Origin: Methanomassiliicoccaceae archaeon | GTDB lineage: Archaea; Thermoplasmatota; Thermoplasmata; Methanomassiliicoccales; Methanomethylophilaceae | Reading direction: 5' to 3' | NCBI GenBank assembly: GCA_009786295.1 | Contig: WQTN01000142.1 | Span: 1 to 30,438 of the forward strand | DNA: 30,438 nt | In this document: piece after piece, positions 14,636-21,814 of the stretch | Layout of the letters: the number at the start of each line of letters is the position of its first letter | Numbering within the stretch: the first letter of the stretch is position 1 | The notes under the pieces: model-generated | Seen by the model: only the letters and a program-made list of their open reading frames with translations | Database searches by the model: none | Told to the model about the DNA's origin: nothing | Translations under genes and position numbers: made by a program

Positions 14636-15208
14636 ATGGATTCAAGGATCGATGAGATTGCCGAACGTATACGCGCACTGCGTGACGAGACCGGCTATAC
14701 AATTGAAGAGATGGCCGATGTGACCGGCATTTCGAAAGAGGAATACGAAGCTTCAGAAAAGGGAGAGAAGGACTTCTCTTTCACATTCCTTTACAAATGT
14801 GCGGAAAAATTCAATGTTGATATGATAGAACTTCTTACAGGTGAGAACCCCCACCTTTCCGGTTATACTGTGGTAAGAAGCGGAAAAGGTCTCCCGATCA
14901 AGAGAAGGAAAGGTTTCGAATACGGCCATCTGGCATCGAACTTTAAGAACAAGAGGGCAGAACCGTTCCTTGTGAGCGCTCCCTTCATTGCCGGCGAGCT
15001 GTCTGCCATACCGTTGTCATCGCACGACGGACAGGAGTTCAACTATGTGCTTAAAGGGTCCTTGAGATTCGTGCACGGAGATAACACCGAAGATCTCCGG
15101 GAAGGCGATTCTGTTTTCTATGATTCATCCGAGCGACACGGAATGACCGCTCTGACAGAGGAGGGGTGTCTGTTCCTCGCCGTTGTGCTGAGGGAGGAAC
15201 GCAAATGA
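14636..15208 (+). CDS. XRE-family HTH regulator with C-terminal cupin domain (second copy)
   Basis: A 190-residue regulator with the same plan as the protein at 2685. The HTH spans about residues 5-60 (ALRDETGYTIEEMADVTG and EEYEASEKGEKDFS). The cupin spans about 105-190, with SSHDGQEFNYVLKG as first motif and DSSERHGM as second. The two proteins are only distantly similar. It overlaps the downstream ligase start by four nt (ATGA) and is transcribed away from the vor/kor operon, so it may regulate both. Start: ATG at 14636 fits the TATA box; a GTG 21 nt upstream would precede the predicted transcription start. Confidence 0.87.
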   Translation: MDSRIDEIAERIRALRDETGYTIEEMADVTGISKEEYEASEKGEKDFSFTFLYKCAEKFNVDMIELLTGENPHLSGYTVVRSGKGLPIKRRKGFEYGHLASNFKNKRAEPFLVSAPFIAGELSAIPLSSHDGQEFNYVLKGSLRFVHGDNTEDLREGDSVFYDSSERHGMTALTEEGCLFLAVVLREERK

Positions 15209-16848
15209 GGAATGTTCATGCACGTTACGTAAAAGAGAAGTACGACAGCAAAGGCAGGCTGTGCACATATGAGATGATCACTCCGGAAGACTTCAACTTC
15301 GCATACGATGTGGTCGACGATATCGCTGTCAACGACCCCTCCAGAAGGGCGCTCGTCTGGTGCAACGAGTCCGGCAACAGCGAGACATTCTCATTCTCCG
15401 ATATAAAGAAACTATCGGATAAGGCCGCTAACTACTTCATTTCACTGGGGATCAAGAAAGGGGATCCGGTAATGATCATCCTGAAGAGCCGTCCTCATTT
15501 CTGGTATGTGCTGATGGGGCTCCATAAGATAGGCGCGATTGCAATCCCAGCGACATTCATGCTGAAGAAACACGATGCCGAATACCGCATCAGGTCCGCA
15601 TCCGTCGCCGCTGTTGTCTGCATAAACTGTAACGATCTGCCGGACACATTTGATTCGGCGGAGGACATCCCTACGCTCAAATGCAAAATTCTGCTCGGAG
15701 GGAAAAGAGAAGGGTGGGGCGATCTCGATGAGGGCATCAACAACGCATCCGATGTCTTTAAGAGGGTACCGATCAGCGTGCGCGACCCCATGCTCATGTA
15801 CTTCTCATCCGGCACAACAGGTATGCCGAAGATGGTCCTGCATGATAATACATATTCCATAGGGCACATTTTTACTGCAAAACATTGGCATAATGTGGAC
15901 CCGGACGGACTGCACTACACGATCGCCGATACAGGATGGGCGAAGGTCGCCTGGGGAAAGATATACGGACAATGGTTCATGGAGACCGCCATATTCGCGT
16001 ATGATTATGACAGATTCATCCCGGACGATGTGCTCGATGTGATATCGAAGAATAACGTCACATCGCTCTGTTGTCCGCCAACGATGTTCAGGATGTTCCT
16101 GAACGACGGGGATGTGAAAGGTCATGACCTGTCCTCCCTCAAACACACGACAGTGGCCGGAGAGGCCCTGAACCCCGATATATACGATAAATGGTATGAA
16201 GCCACCGGCCTTAAACTGATGGAAGGGTTCGGACAGACAGAGACCACAGTAGTAATATGCAACTTCAACGGCATGAACCCCCGCCCCGGATCGATGGGAA
16301 AACCATCGCCGCAGTATGTGATAGATCTTCTCGATGCAGACGGCAACAGTTGCCCCGCAGGCGTTACCGGAGAGATCGTGATAGGCATCGATCCTAAACC
16401 GGCCGGCCTGATGATCGAGTATTATCGGGAACCGGAAAGGACGGCGGCCATCATGCGCGGCAAGTGGATGCACACAGGAGACGTCGCATGGAAGGATGAG
16501 GACGGGTACATATGGTATGTCAGCCGTAACGACGACATAATAAAATCATCCGGGTACAGGATCGGTCCCTTTGAGATAGAGAGTGTTCTTGCTCATCATC
16601 CCGCAGTCAAAGAGTCCGCCGTCACCGGAGTTCCGGATGAAATCCGCGGACAGCTGGTAAAAGCGACAATTGTCCTGAAGGACGGCTACGAACCGTCCGA
16701 TGAACTGAAGAAAAACATTCAGAATTACGTAAAAAAGGAAACGGCCCCGTACAAATATCCGAGAGTGGTGGAATTCGTCAGCACCCTGCCGAAGACCATA
16801 AGCGGAAAGATCAAAAGGGCGGATATACGAAAAGGCGACGATAAATAA
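15205..16848 (+). CDS. AMP-forming acyl-CoA synthetase, medium-chain/branched-acid type
   Basis: A 547-residue adenylate-forming ligase of the medium-chain acyl-CoA synthetase/acetyl-CoA synthetase-like group. Motif A3 is FSSGTTGMPKM (200-210), DTGWAKVAWGKIYGQW near 250-265 is typical of this subgroup, GFGQTET is the A5 motif, TGDVAWKDEDGYIWYVSRNDDIIKSSGYRI is the hinge block, and the catalytic lysine is in LPKTISGKIKR near residue 535. A characterised Methanosarcina acetivorans enzyme of this group prefers 2-methylbutyrate, so a short branched acid is a reasonable guess here. Start: ATG at 15205, with GGGAGG upstream and ATGA overlap with the regulator. Its neighbour across the divergent promoter makes or uses the matching 2-oxoacid. 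Confidence 0.9.
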   Translation: MRNVHARYVKEKYDSKGRLCTYEMITPEDFNFAYDVVDDIAVNDPSRRALVWCNESGNSETFSFSDIKKLSDKAANYFISLGIKKGDPVMIILKSRPHFWYVLMGLHKIGAIAIPATFMLKKHDAEYRIRSASVAAVVCINCNDLPDTFDSAEDIPTLKCKILLGGKREGWGDLDEGINNASDVFKRVPISVRDPMLMYFSSGTTGMPKMVLHDNTYSIGHIFTAKHWHNVDPDGLHYTIADTGWAKVAWGKIYGQWFMETAIFAYDYDRFIPDDVLDVISKNNVTSLCCPPTMFRMFLNDGDVKGHDLSSLKHTTVAGEALNPDIYDKWYEATGLKLMEGFGQTETTVVICNFNGMNPRPGSMGKPSPQYVIDLLDADGNSCPAGVTGEIVIGIDPKPAGLMIEYYREPERTAAIMRGKWMHTGDVAWKDEDGYIWYVSRNDDIIKSSGYRIGPFEIESVLAHHPAVKESAVTGVPDEIRGQLVKATIVLKDGYEPSDELKKNIQNYVKKETAPYKYPRVVEFVSTLPKTISGKIKRADIRKGDDK

Positions 16849-16871
16849 ACCGTCCTCGCGGCCGATCCCAT

Positions 16872-16892
16872 ATGCGGCGGACCATGCCGCAT
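16872..16892 (+). terminator. 7-bp hairpin after the second ligase gene
   Basis: ATGCGGC (16872-16878) and GCCGCAT (16886-16892) form a perfect stem with a 7-nt loop, 23 nt after the ligase stop. A T-tract (CCTTTTTAA) comes about 28 nt later but overlaps the next gene's TATA box, so the terminator call is weak. Confidence 0.4.
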
Positions 16893-16919
16893 TGAACGCT
16901 ATATGCTAACTGTAATGTT

Positions 16920-16931
16920 CCTTTTTAATAC
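16920..16931 (+). promoter_or_regulatory. TATA-type promoter of the Cys-rich/TadA/TadC operon
   Basis: CCTTTTTAATAC is centred about 29 nt before the ATG at 16955, predicting a nearly leaderless transcript. No other promoter is evident before the following two genes, which are coupled by overlap or 1-nt spacing. Confidence 0.55.
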
Positions 16932-16954
16932 GCTTTTCAAAGGGATACAAATGC

Positions 16955-17485
16955 ATGGAGATAAAATCAATATTTTCAGCAATGAGCAGGAGGCATCCTG
17001 ATTCGGCAGACGCAGAGCTTACGGAGAACGTCCTGTCGATAAACTGCAGAAAATGCAGCAAGGTGCCGGACATAAGGTCGTCCGGATGCATGAGGTGCAT
17101 GATCCATCATATATCGCAGCAAGGCAGCGCCGAAAGGATAAGGCTGAGAACGAGCAAAGATCTGGAATTATTCGGGCCGGCGGCAGAGGCCCTGTGCGAA
17201 GTGGCCGTTTTTTACAGGTCGGCATCTATGAGCGTGAACGGAGGCGGCAGGTCCTGTTCGGACTGCGTCAACTCATGCTCAAAGATAATGGAGATCGTAT
17301 GGTCCGGGTTCCCGGATCCGAATTTTGATTCCGCAAGGGGAAAGCTTATGTCCTTCCGCCCTGCGGACAGCAGATGCAACCTCTGCATCCAGAAGACATA
17401 CAGAGCCTTGGACCAAGCGGAGCACGGTATGAACAACCTGAAAAAGAAGATATCCATCGAAACCGCAAGGACGGGTGGCGTCTGA
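16955..17485 (+). CDS. cysteine-rich protein of unknown function, first gene of secretion operon
   Basis: A 176-residue protein not recognised as a named family. Its cysteines fall into pairs: C31-x2-C34-x10-C45-x2-C48, then C101-x2-C104-x3-C108, then C141-x2-C144, plus a lone C81. Such spacing can bind zinc or an Fe-S cluster. There is no signal peptide or membrane segment, so it is probably cytoplasmic. Its stop codon overlaps the start of the TadA/GspE-type ATPase (TGATG), which indicates translational coupling and a shared task. Possible roles are a regulator, an adaptor or a redox/metal sensor of the secretion ATPase; this is inference from context. Confidence 0.75.
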   Translation: MEIKSIFSAMSRRHPDSADAELTENVLSINCRKCSKVPDIRSSGCMRCMIHHISQQGSAERIRLRTSKDLELFGPAAEALCEVAVFYRSASMSVNGGGRSCSDCVNSCSKIMEIVWSGFPDPNFDSARGKLMSFRPADSRCNLCIQKTYRALDQAEHGMNNLKKKISIETARTGGV

Positions 17486-19368
17486 TGCCCAGAATACTGT
17501 CATCCCTTGTCGGAAGGATCAGCAAGAGGAACATCCATGAAGTGAGCTATAACGACCGTCTTATAATCACCGATTACAGCGATTCTGAGAACAATTCATT
17601 CACAAAGAGACCTATGGAACACAGAGGGCCGGCAGACGCGGATATGGACACATCCTATGAATGCGCTGTTCCTTTGAAACAATCCGATGCGCCTGTTCCA
17701 GCCGCTCCGAGGCCGGTCAAGAACGACCAGAGGTCCTTTCTGGACAGGCTCATCTTCCTCTCAGAGAGCAATGTCAGGTCCAAACCGGTATATGCAGACT
17801 GCTGGCTTGTAGGGAGCAAAGGGGATCTCGAGAACACTTCCGATTATGATTCTCCCGGAGGCAGTGTTACGATAGGCACTGCCGTTGACGGTGAGTTCGA
17901 GTATAATCTTACTCCTATAGAGTACTCATACCCAGACTCGATGAACGCCGTGGTAGAGAAGGTGATAAACGACATAAGGGAGAGATACAGGACGAACGGC
18001 GGAAGGATGGACAAGCAAAGCGTCGTAGCTGCCGCAAGAGGCATGCTCATAAACCATTCCGACACCATAGAGGCGGTTTTTGGGAGAGATACGGACACCC
18101 TGGAGAATGTGATAGAGGACATGTGCGGCATTGTCTACAGATACACTGTGGGGATGGGGGTCTTCGAAGTGTTGCTTGCGGACCCTAAACTGGAGGACAT
18201 ATACATTGATGCGCCGTGTGACAGGAACAGGATCCATGTCACAATGAACGGCATCGCCGGAAATAACTCTCATATCAAATGCAGGACAAACCTCGTCGTC
18301 GATAAGAAAGAGGTCATGAACCTGATAAACATCCTGAAAAGGGACAGCGGGCTTCAGTTCTGTGAATCCAATCCTATTCTTGAAACAGACATAAAGACGC
18401 ATGACGCAAGGGCGACCGTCGTCGGATATCCTATGAGCCCTAACGGAGATGCCATTGCGATAAGGAAGCATTCGGTAAGGCCTTGGACCCTTACAAGGCT
18501 CATAGCGAACGGTACGATGGACCCGAGGATCGCCGGACTGCTGTCATTCCTGGTGGATAACAGGGCCACATTCCTTATATGCGGTGCGAGAGGGGCCGGA
18601 AAGAGTTCGCTCTTGTCATCTCTCATGTTTGAATTCCCTCTTTCGCAGAGGATACTGACGATAGAGGACACAATGGAACTGCCTACCTCAATGATGAGGA
18701 AGATGGGATACAAAGTGCAATCGATGCTCATAGACGATCGGATGGGCGGGGACAATCTGTCAAGATCGGATGAGGCGCTGAGGGTATCGCTCAGAATGGG
18801 CGAATCCGCCATCATTCTCGGAGAGGTCAGAGGCGAAGAGGCCAGAACCATGTATCAAAGCATGAGGACAGGCCGTGCGGGCAGTTCCATCATGGGGACC
18901 ATTCACGGAGACTCGGCAAGATCGGTCTTTGAAAGAGTGGTCCACGATATGAACATCTCGCCAGAAGCGTTCATGGCGACAGACATCCTCATTACTCTGG
19001 GAACGGTAAAGGACAGAAGAACGGGGAACCAGATAAGAAGAGTGAACGAGGTCGTGGCAACAGCAGACATGACAGGGGAGTTCTTGGACGTCTCAGACAG
19101 CTCGATGCTATTCTCGTCGCCTGTCATGAGGCGCGTCCTCTCAACCTCACAAATGAGCAAAGCCGATATCGCGAAAGAGATCCGATCAAGGGCCGTGATA
19201 AGATCATTCCTTGCGGAAATGGGAAAGACGTACGGCGAGGAATATCACGGTCCGGAATGGATCGGAATAGCAAACGAACACGTTTCAAAGTCGCAGGGGA
19301 AAACGGCAGAAGACGTCCTGATGTCATTCAAAGCAAGGTTCCGCGACCTCACTGGAATAGGTGTTTGA
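17485..19368 (+). CDS. type II/IV secretion system ATPase, archaeal TadA/GspE type
   Basis: A 627-residue hexameric ATPase of the VirB11/GspE/PilB superfamily that powers assembly of pili or pilin-like filaments from the cytoplasm. The first 200 residues are a variable N-terminal extension. LADPKLEDIYIDAP (231-244) is the typical N2 segment; Walker A is GARGAGKSS (367-375), the Asp box LTIEDTMELP (391-400), Walker B ILGEVRGEE (444-452), and the His box GTIHGDSA follows. Start: ATG at 17485, overlapping the upstream stop by one nucleotide; the frame is open further upstream inside the Cys-rich gene but that part is not used. Followed by a TadC-type membrane protein. Confidence 0.92.
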   Translation: MPRILSSLVGRISKRNIHEVSYNDRLIITDYSDSENNSFTKRPMEHRGPADADMDTSYECAVPLKQSDAPVPAAPRPVKNDQRSFLDRLIFLSESNVRSKPVYADCWLVGSKGDLENTSDYDSPGGSVTIGTAVDGEFEYNLTPIEYSYPDSMNAVVEKVINDIRERYRTNGGRMDKQSVVAAARGMLINHSDTIEAVFGRDTDTLENVIEDMCGIVYRYTVGMGVFEVLLADPKLEDIYIDAPCDRNRIHVTMNGIAGNNSHIKCRTNLVVDKKEVMNLINILKRDSGLQFCESNPILETDIKTHDARATVVGYPMSPNGDAIAIRKHSVRPWTLTRLIANGTMDPRIAGLLSFLVDNRATFLICGARGAGKSSLLSSLMFEFPLSQRILTIEDTMELPTSMMRKMGYKVQSMLIDDRMGGDNLSRSDEALRVSLRMGESAIILGEVRGEEARTMYQSMRTGRAGSSIMGTIHGDSARSVFERVVHDMNISPEAFMATDILITLGTVKDRRTGNQIRRVNEVVATADMTGEFLDVSDSSMLFSSPVMRRVLSTSQMSKADIAKEIRSRAVIRSFLAEMGKTYGEEYHGPEWIGIANEHVSKSQGKTAEDVLMSFKARFRDLTGIGV

Positions 19369-19369
19369 G

Positions 19370-20770
19370 ATGATCCCGAAAAAGATCAAGAACCCCCGCA
19401 CGATCCTGAACGAAGGTCCGACAGTAGTAGGCATGATGTCCGCCGTTGTAGAAAAGGGAGGTTCGATAGATTCTGCCGTCAGGGATGTTGCAAAGAATGG
19501 GCCGGAAAGGTCGGCCGCTTTGTTCAGGACGATAGTTGTAAAGGCAGACACAAGACAGATACCGGACATTGCGCACGGAATGTCAGAGATGCTTTCCTCC
19601 ATTCCGGCAGAAGCAGCGGCGTTCAGGCGTTCGATCCATATGGTGATGGCCGCAGCCGCATCCTCGGAGCAGTCCGAGAGGAAAAGGATGCTTGCCGACG
19701 CTTCAGACGCATCCTTGAACGGGCTCAGAGAGATAGGGGAGAATTACAGCACGTCCCTGAACATCCCATGTATGATGATATTCGGCCTGGGTATAATGGT
19801 GCCTATGGTGCTAATGTCGATACTCCCCCTGCTCAACCTGGGCGGAATATTCGGAAGTTCGCCTATAGGCACCGGGCCGATAGTATTCGTGACACTGGTG
19901 TTCATACCTGCGATAATATTGGCTCTGATCCTTTCGGTAAAGGAAAAGAACCCCTTCATGAAGCCGTCATCGAACATGGGCCTCAAGCACATCGCACCCG
20001 CTCTTTCGGCGGTTCCCGCAGCATTGGTGGCATTTATTGTAACGGGAGACATCCAGTCGGCCCTGCTGGCAGCCGCGCTTGTGTCGGGCGCGGCAATGCT
20101 GGTGCATGCTGCCCCATATGCAATGTCCGAGAAGACAAGAGAGAAACAGGAGGCGCTTCTTCAGGATTCCGTCTTTGAGTTGGGCAACCGTCTGATCGCA
20201 GGCGAGAATTTTGAGACCTCCATCGTGAAAGCCATCGGAGTGAGAACGGAATGTTCGCCGATCGCCGACAGCGTCTACAGAGAGATGGGAATATGCAGAG
20301 GCGATTCATGTTCCGCGATAAAAATGGCTGTCGGGAAGATATCGGCCCGTACCTCCGAGGTATTCTGCGACATATACAGATGCTCTCTGAAGGATGTAAG
20401 GGATGCCGGCAGGCTGGCTGTGTCGGTAGGAAGGCAGATGCAGGACCAGGATTCAGTAAGAAAAGGAATAAAAAACAAACTGAAGAGCATGACCGACATG
20501 ATGGCCGGAACTGCGGCGGTATTCGCGCCTCTGGTGCTCGGAATGAGCGTGACCATGCTTGAGCCAATATCCAAGGTCGTAGACAGCGTCGACTCCGGAG
20601 GCACATCATCCATCCTTTCCGTTTACCTCATGGAGTTGTGTGTGCTTGTTTCGATACTGACCTCATTCCTTGACGGCAAGGCAGACATCAGAGACATCAT
20701 CTTCCGACTGGGCATCATGCTTCCGGTCTCAATGATCGTGTTCATGCTGTCTTCCAGCATAGGGTTGTGA
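19370..20770 (+). CDS. TadC/FlaJ-like membrane platform protein (type II secretion F family)
   Basis: A 466-residue membrane protein that fits the platform partner of the preceding ATPase. Hydrophobic segments lie at about residues 134-157, 169-190, 210-248 (two helices), 392-412, 422-442 and 450-466, separated by a cytoplasmic loop at about 250-390 rich in charged residues (SMTDMMAG leads into the last helix group). Two T2SF-like units are suggested by the charged-helix-plus-helix-pair pattern repeating once. Start: ATG at 19370, one nucleotide after the ATPase stop; a GTG at 19361 would overlap that gene by 8 nt. It is last in the operon; no prepilin peptidase or pilin gene is adjacent. Confidence 0.82.
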   Translation: MIPKKIKNPRTILNEGPTVVGMMSAVVEKGGSIDSAVRDVAKNGPERSAALFRTIVVKADTRQIPDIAHGMSEMLSSIPAEAAAFRRSIHMVMAAAASSEQSERKRMLADASDASLNGLREIGENYSTSLNIPCMMIFGLGIMVPMVLMSILPLLNLGGIFGSSPIGTGPIVFVTLVFIPAIILALILSVKEKNPFMKPSSNMGLKHIAPALSAVPAALVAFIVTGDIQSALLAAALVSGAAMLVHAAPYAMSEKTREKQEALLQDSVFELGNRLIAGENFETSIVKAIGVRTECSPIADSVYREMGICRGDSCSAIKMAVGKISARTSEVFCDIYRCSLKDVRDAGRLAVSVGRQMQDQDSVRKGIKNKLKSMTDMMAGTAAVFAPLVLGMSVTMLEPISKVVDSVDSGGTSSILSVYLMELCVLVSILTSFLDGKADIRDIIFRLGIMLPVSMIVFMLSSSIGL

Positions 20771-20826
20771 TATCGGCTCTGGAATCAGCAGGACTGTGCC
20801 GGAATTTGGCTTGTGGGTGACATGTA

Positions 20827-21117
20827 TCATCGCTTGCCGAGTTTCTTAAGGGCGGTAGAAGCATCTTTATGGCCCTGCGCTGCAGCTAGTTGGATCCATC
20901 TGACCGCTTCATTTACGTCTTGAGGCACGCCGCAGCCGTTCCAGTACATCTTGCCCATGCTGAACTGCGAGTCCGCATCGCCCTGGCCCGCAGAGAGCCT
21001 GTACCACTTTACCGCTTCATTATAGTCCTGAGGCATGCCCTGTCCGTTCTCATGCATCGCACCTAAGTTGTATTGCGCTTCTGCAACTCCCTGTTCGGCG
21101 GATAAGTCATGGGACAT
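20827..21117 (-). CDS. short Sel1-repeat protein
   Basis: A 96-residue protein made almost wholly of Sel1-like (TPR-related) repeats: a partial first one (SAEQGVAEAQYNLGAMHENGQG), a full one (DYNEAVKWYRLSAGQGDADSQFSMGKMY) and a third (DVNEAVRWIQLAAAQGHKDAS). Such repeats form curved helical stacks for protein-protein contact. There is no signal peptide. Start: ATG at 21117 is preferred because CTTTTTATATAG is centred 26 nt upstream, predicting a leaderless message; the open frame reaching further upstream crosses that promoter and the divergent gene. Sel1 proteins often arise by repeat gain and loss, and this one may be a remnant of a longer protein. Confidence 0.78.
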   Translation of the reverse strand: MSHDLSAEQGVAEAQYNLGAMHENGQGMPQDYNEAVKWYRLSAGQGDADSQFSMGKMYWNGCGVPQDVNEAVRWIQLAAAQGHKDASTALKKLGKR

Positions 21118-21137
21118 ACAATCGATTATTGAGTTTT

Positions 21138-21149
21138 CTATATAAAAAG
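21138..21149 (-). promoter_or_regulatory. TATA-type promoter of the Sel1 gene
   Basis: CTTTTTATATAG on the minus strand is a near-consensus archaeal TATA box, centred about 26 nt before the ATG at 21117. Confidence 0.65.
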
Positions 21150-21251
21150 TCCAAATGTAAAGCATGAACCGTACTAAAACGCCCTTTGAGTGCCACGGTC
21201 GTCTGTTCTGTTTCAGGCACCTTTTTGCACGCACAGAACCGATTAACTCAT

Positions 21252-21260
21252 CTTTTATAC
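21252..21260 (+). promoter_or_regulatory. TATA-type promoter of the DUF2085 gene
   Basis: CTTTTATAC is centred 25 nt before the ATG at 21281, which predicts that transcription begins at the start codon. Confidence 0.6.
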
Positions 21261-21280
21261 AGCAAAGGCAATGGTATGAC

Positions 21281-21814
21281 ATGGAGCGATATACCCCCGG
21301 CAGAGCAGTGCTGCTGTTCTTCGCTGCATTCCTCATGCTGATGATCGTAATGCCTTTGCTGTACCCGCACGGGTCGTTTACGGATCTGGACGGCAGGGCG
21401 GGGGTCATTGACAACTGGAGCAAGCTGGCATTCGCTGACATTCCGACAAGGGCCGTTTATTCTCTGGGCGACCTGTTCTGCCATCAGGAGATGTCCAGAA
21501 CGTTCATCCTCAACGGGTCGCAGATGGCCTTTTGTCAAAGGGATGTGTCTGTTCTGTGCGGAGTTATTATCGGATTGTCCGCAACGGACAAAGCGGTGTT
21601 CAAGGTAAATGCGGGAAAAAGTATGTTCCTGATCGCCGGAGCCGTAATGATATCATCATTGCTGATCGAATGGTGTATCGAGTACGCATCAGGAATGGAC
21701 ATCCTGGCCGGAAGAGTGTCCACAGGGATACTGGCCGGCATCGGTATCGCTTTGGTCCTGCAGTACGCCGTAACGAAAGAGTATGAAAAAATAGTGTTTG
21801 GTAAAAGGGTTTAA
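21281..21814 (+). CDS. DUF2085 family membrane protein
   Basis: A 177-residue membrane protein. The family signature is visible: DLFCHQEMSRTFILNGSQM (64-82) followed by FCQRD (84-88), giving the conserved CHQ and later Cys. Hydrophobic segments are at about 8-27, 91-99, 111-128 and 139-155. The function of DUF2085 is unknown; the conserved Cys/His suggest metal binding. Start: ATG at 21281, fixed by the TATA box 25 nt upstream; the frame is open for 39 further codons but these precede the predicted transcription start. It converges on the ribonucleotide reductase gene and the two stop codons share the palindrome TTAA. Confidence 0.8.
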   Translation: MERYTPGRAVLLFFAAFLMLMIVMPLLYPHGSFTDLDGRAGVIDNWSKLAFADIPTRAVYSLGDLFCHQEMSRTFILNGSQMAFCQRDVSVLCGVIIGLSATDKAVFKVNAGKSMFLIAGAVMISSLLIEWCIEYASGMDILAGRVSTGILAGIGIALVLQYAVTKEYEKIVFGKRV

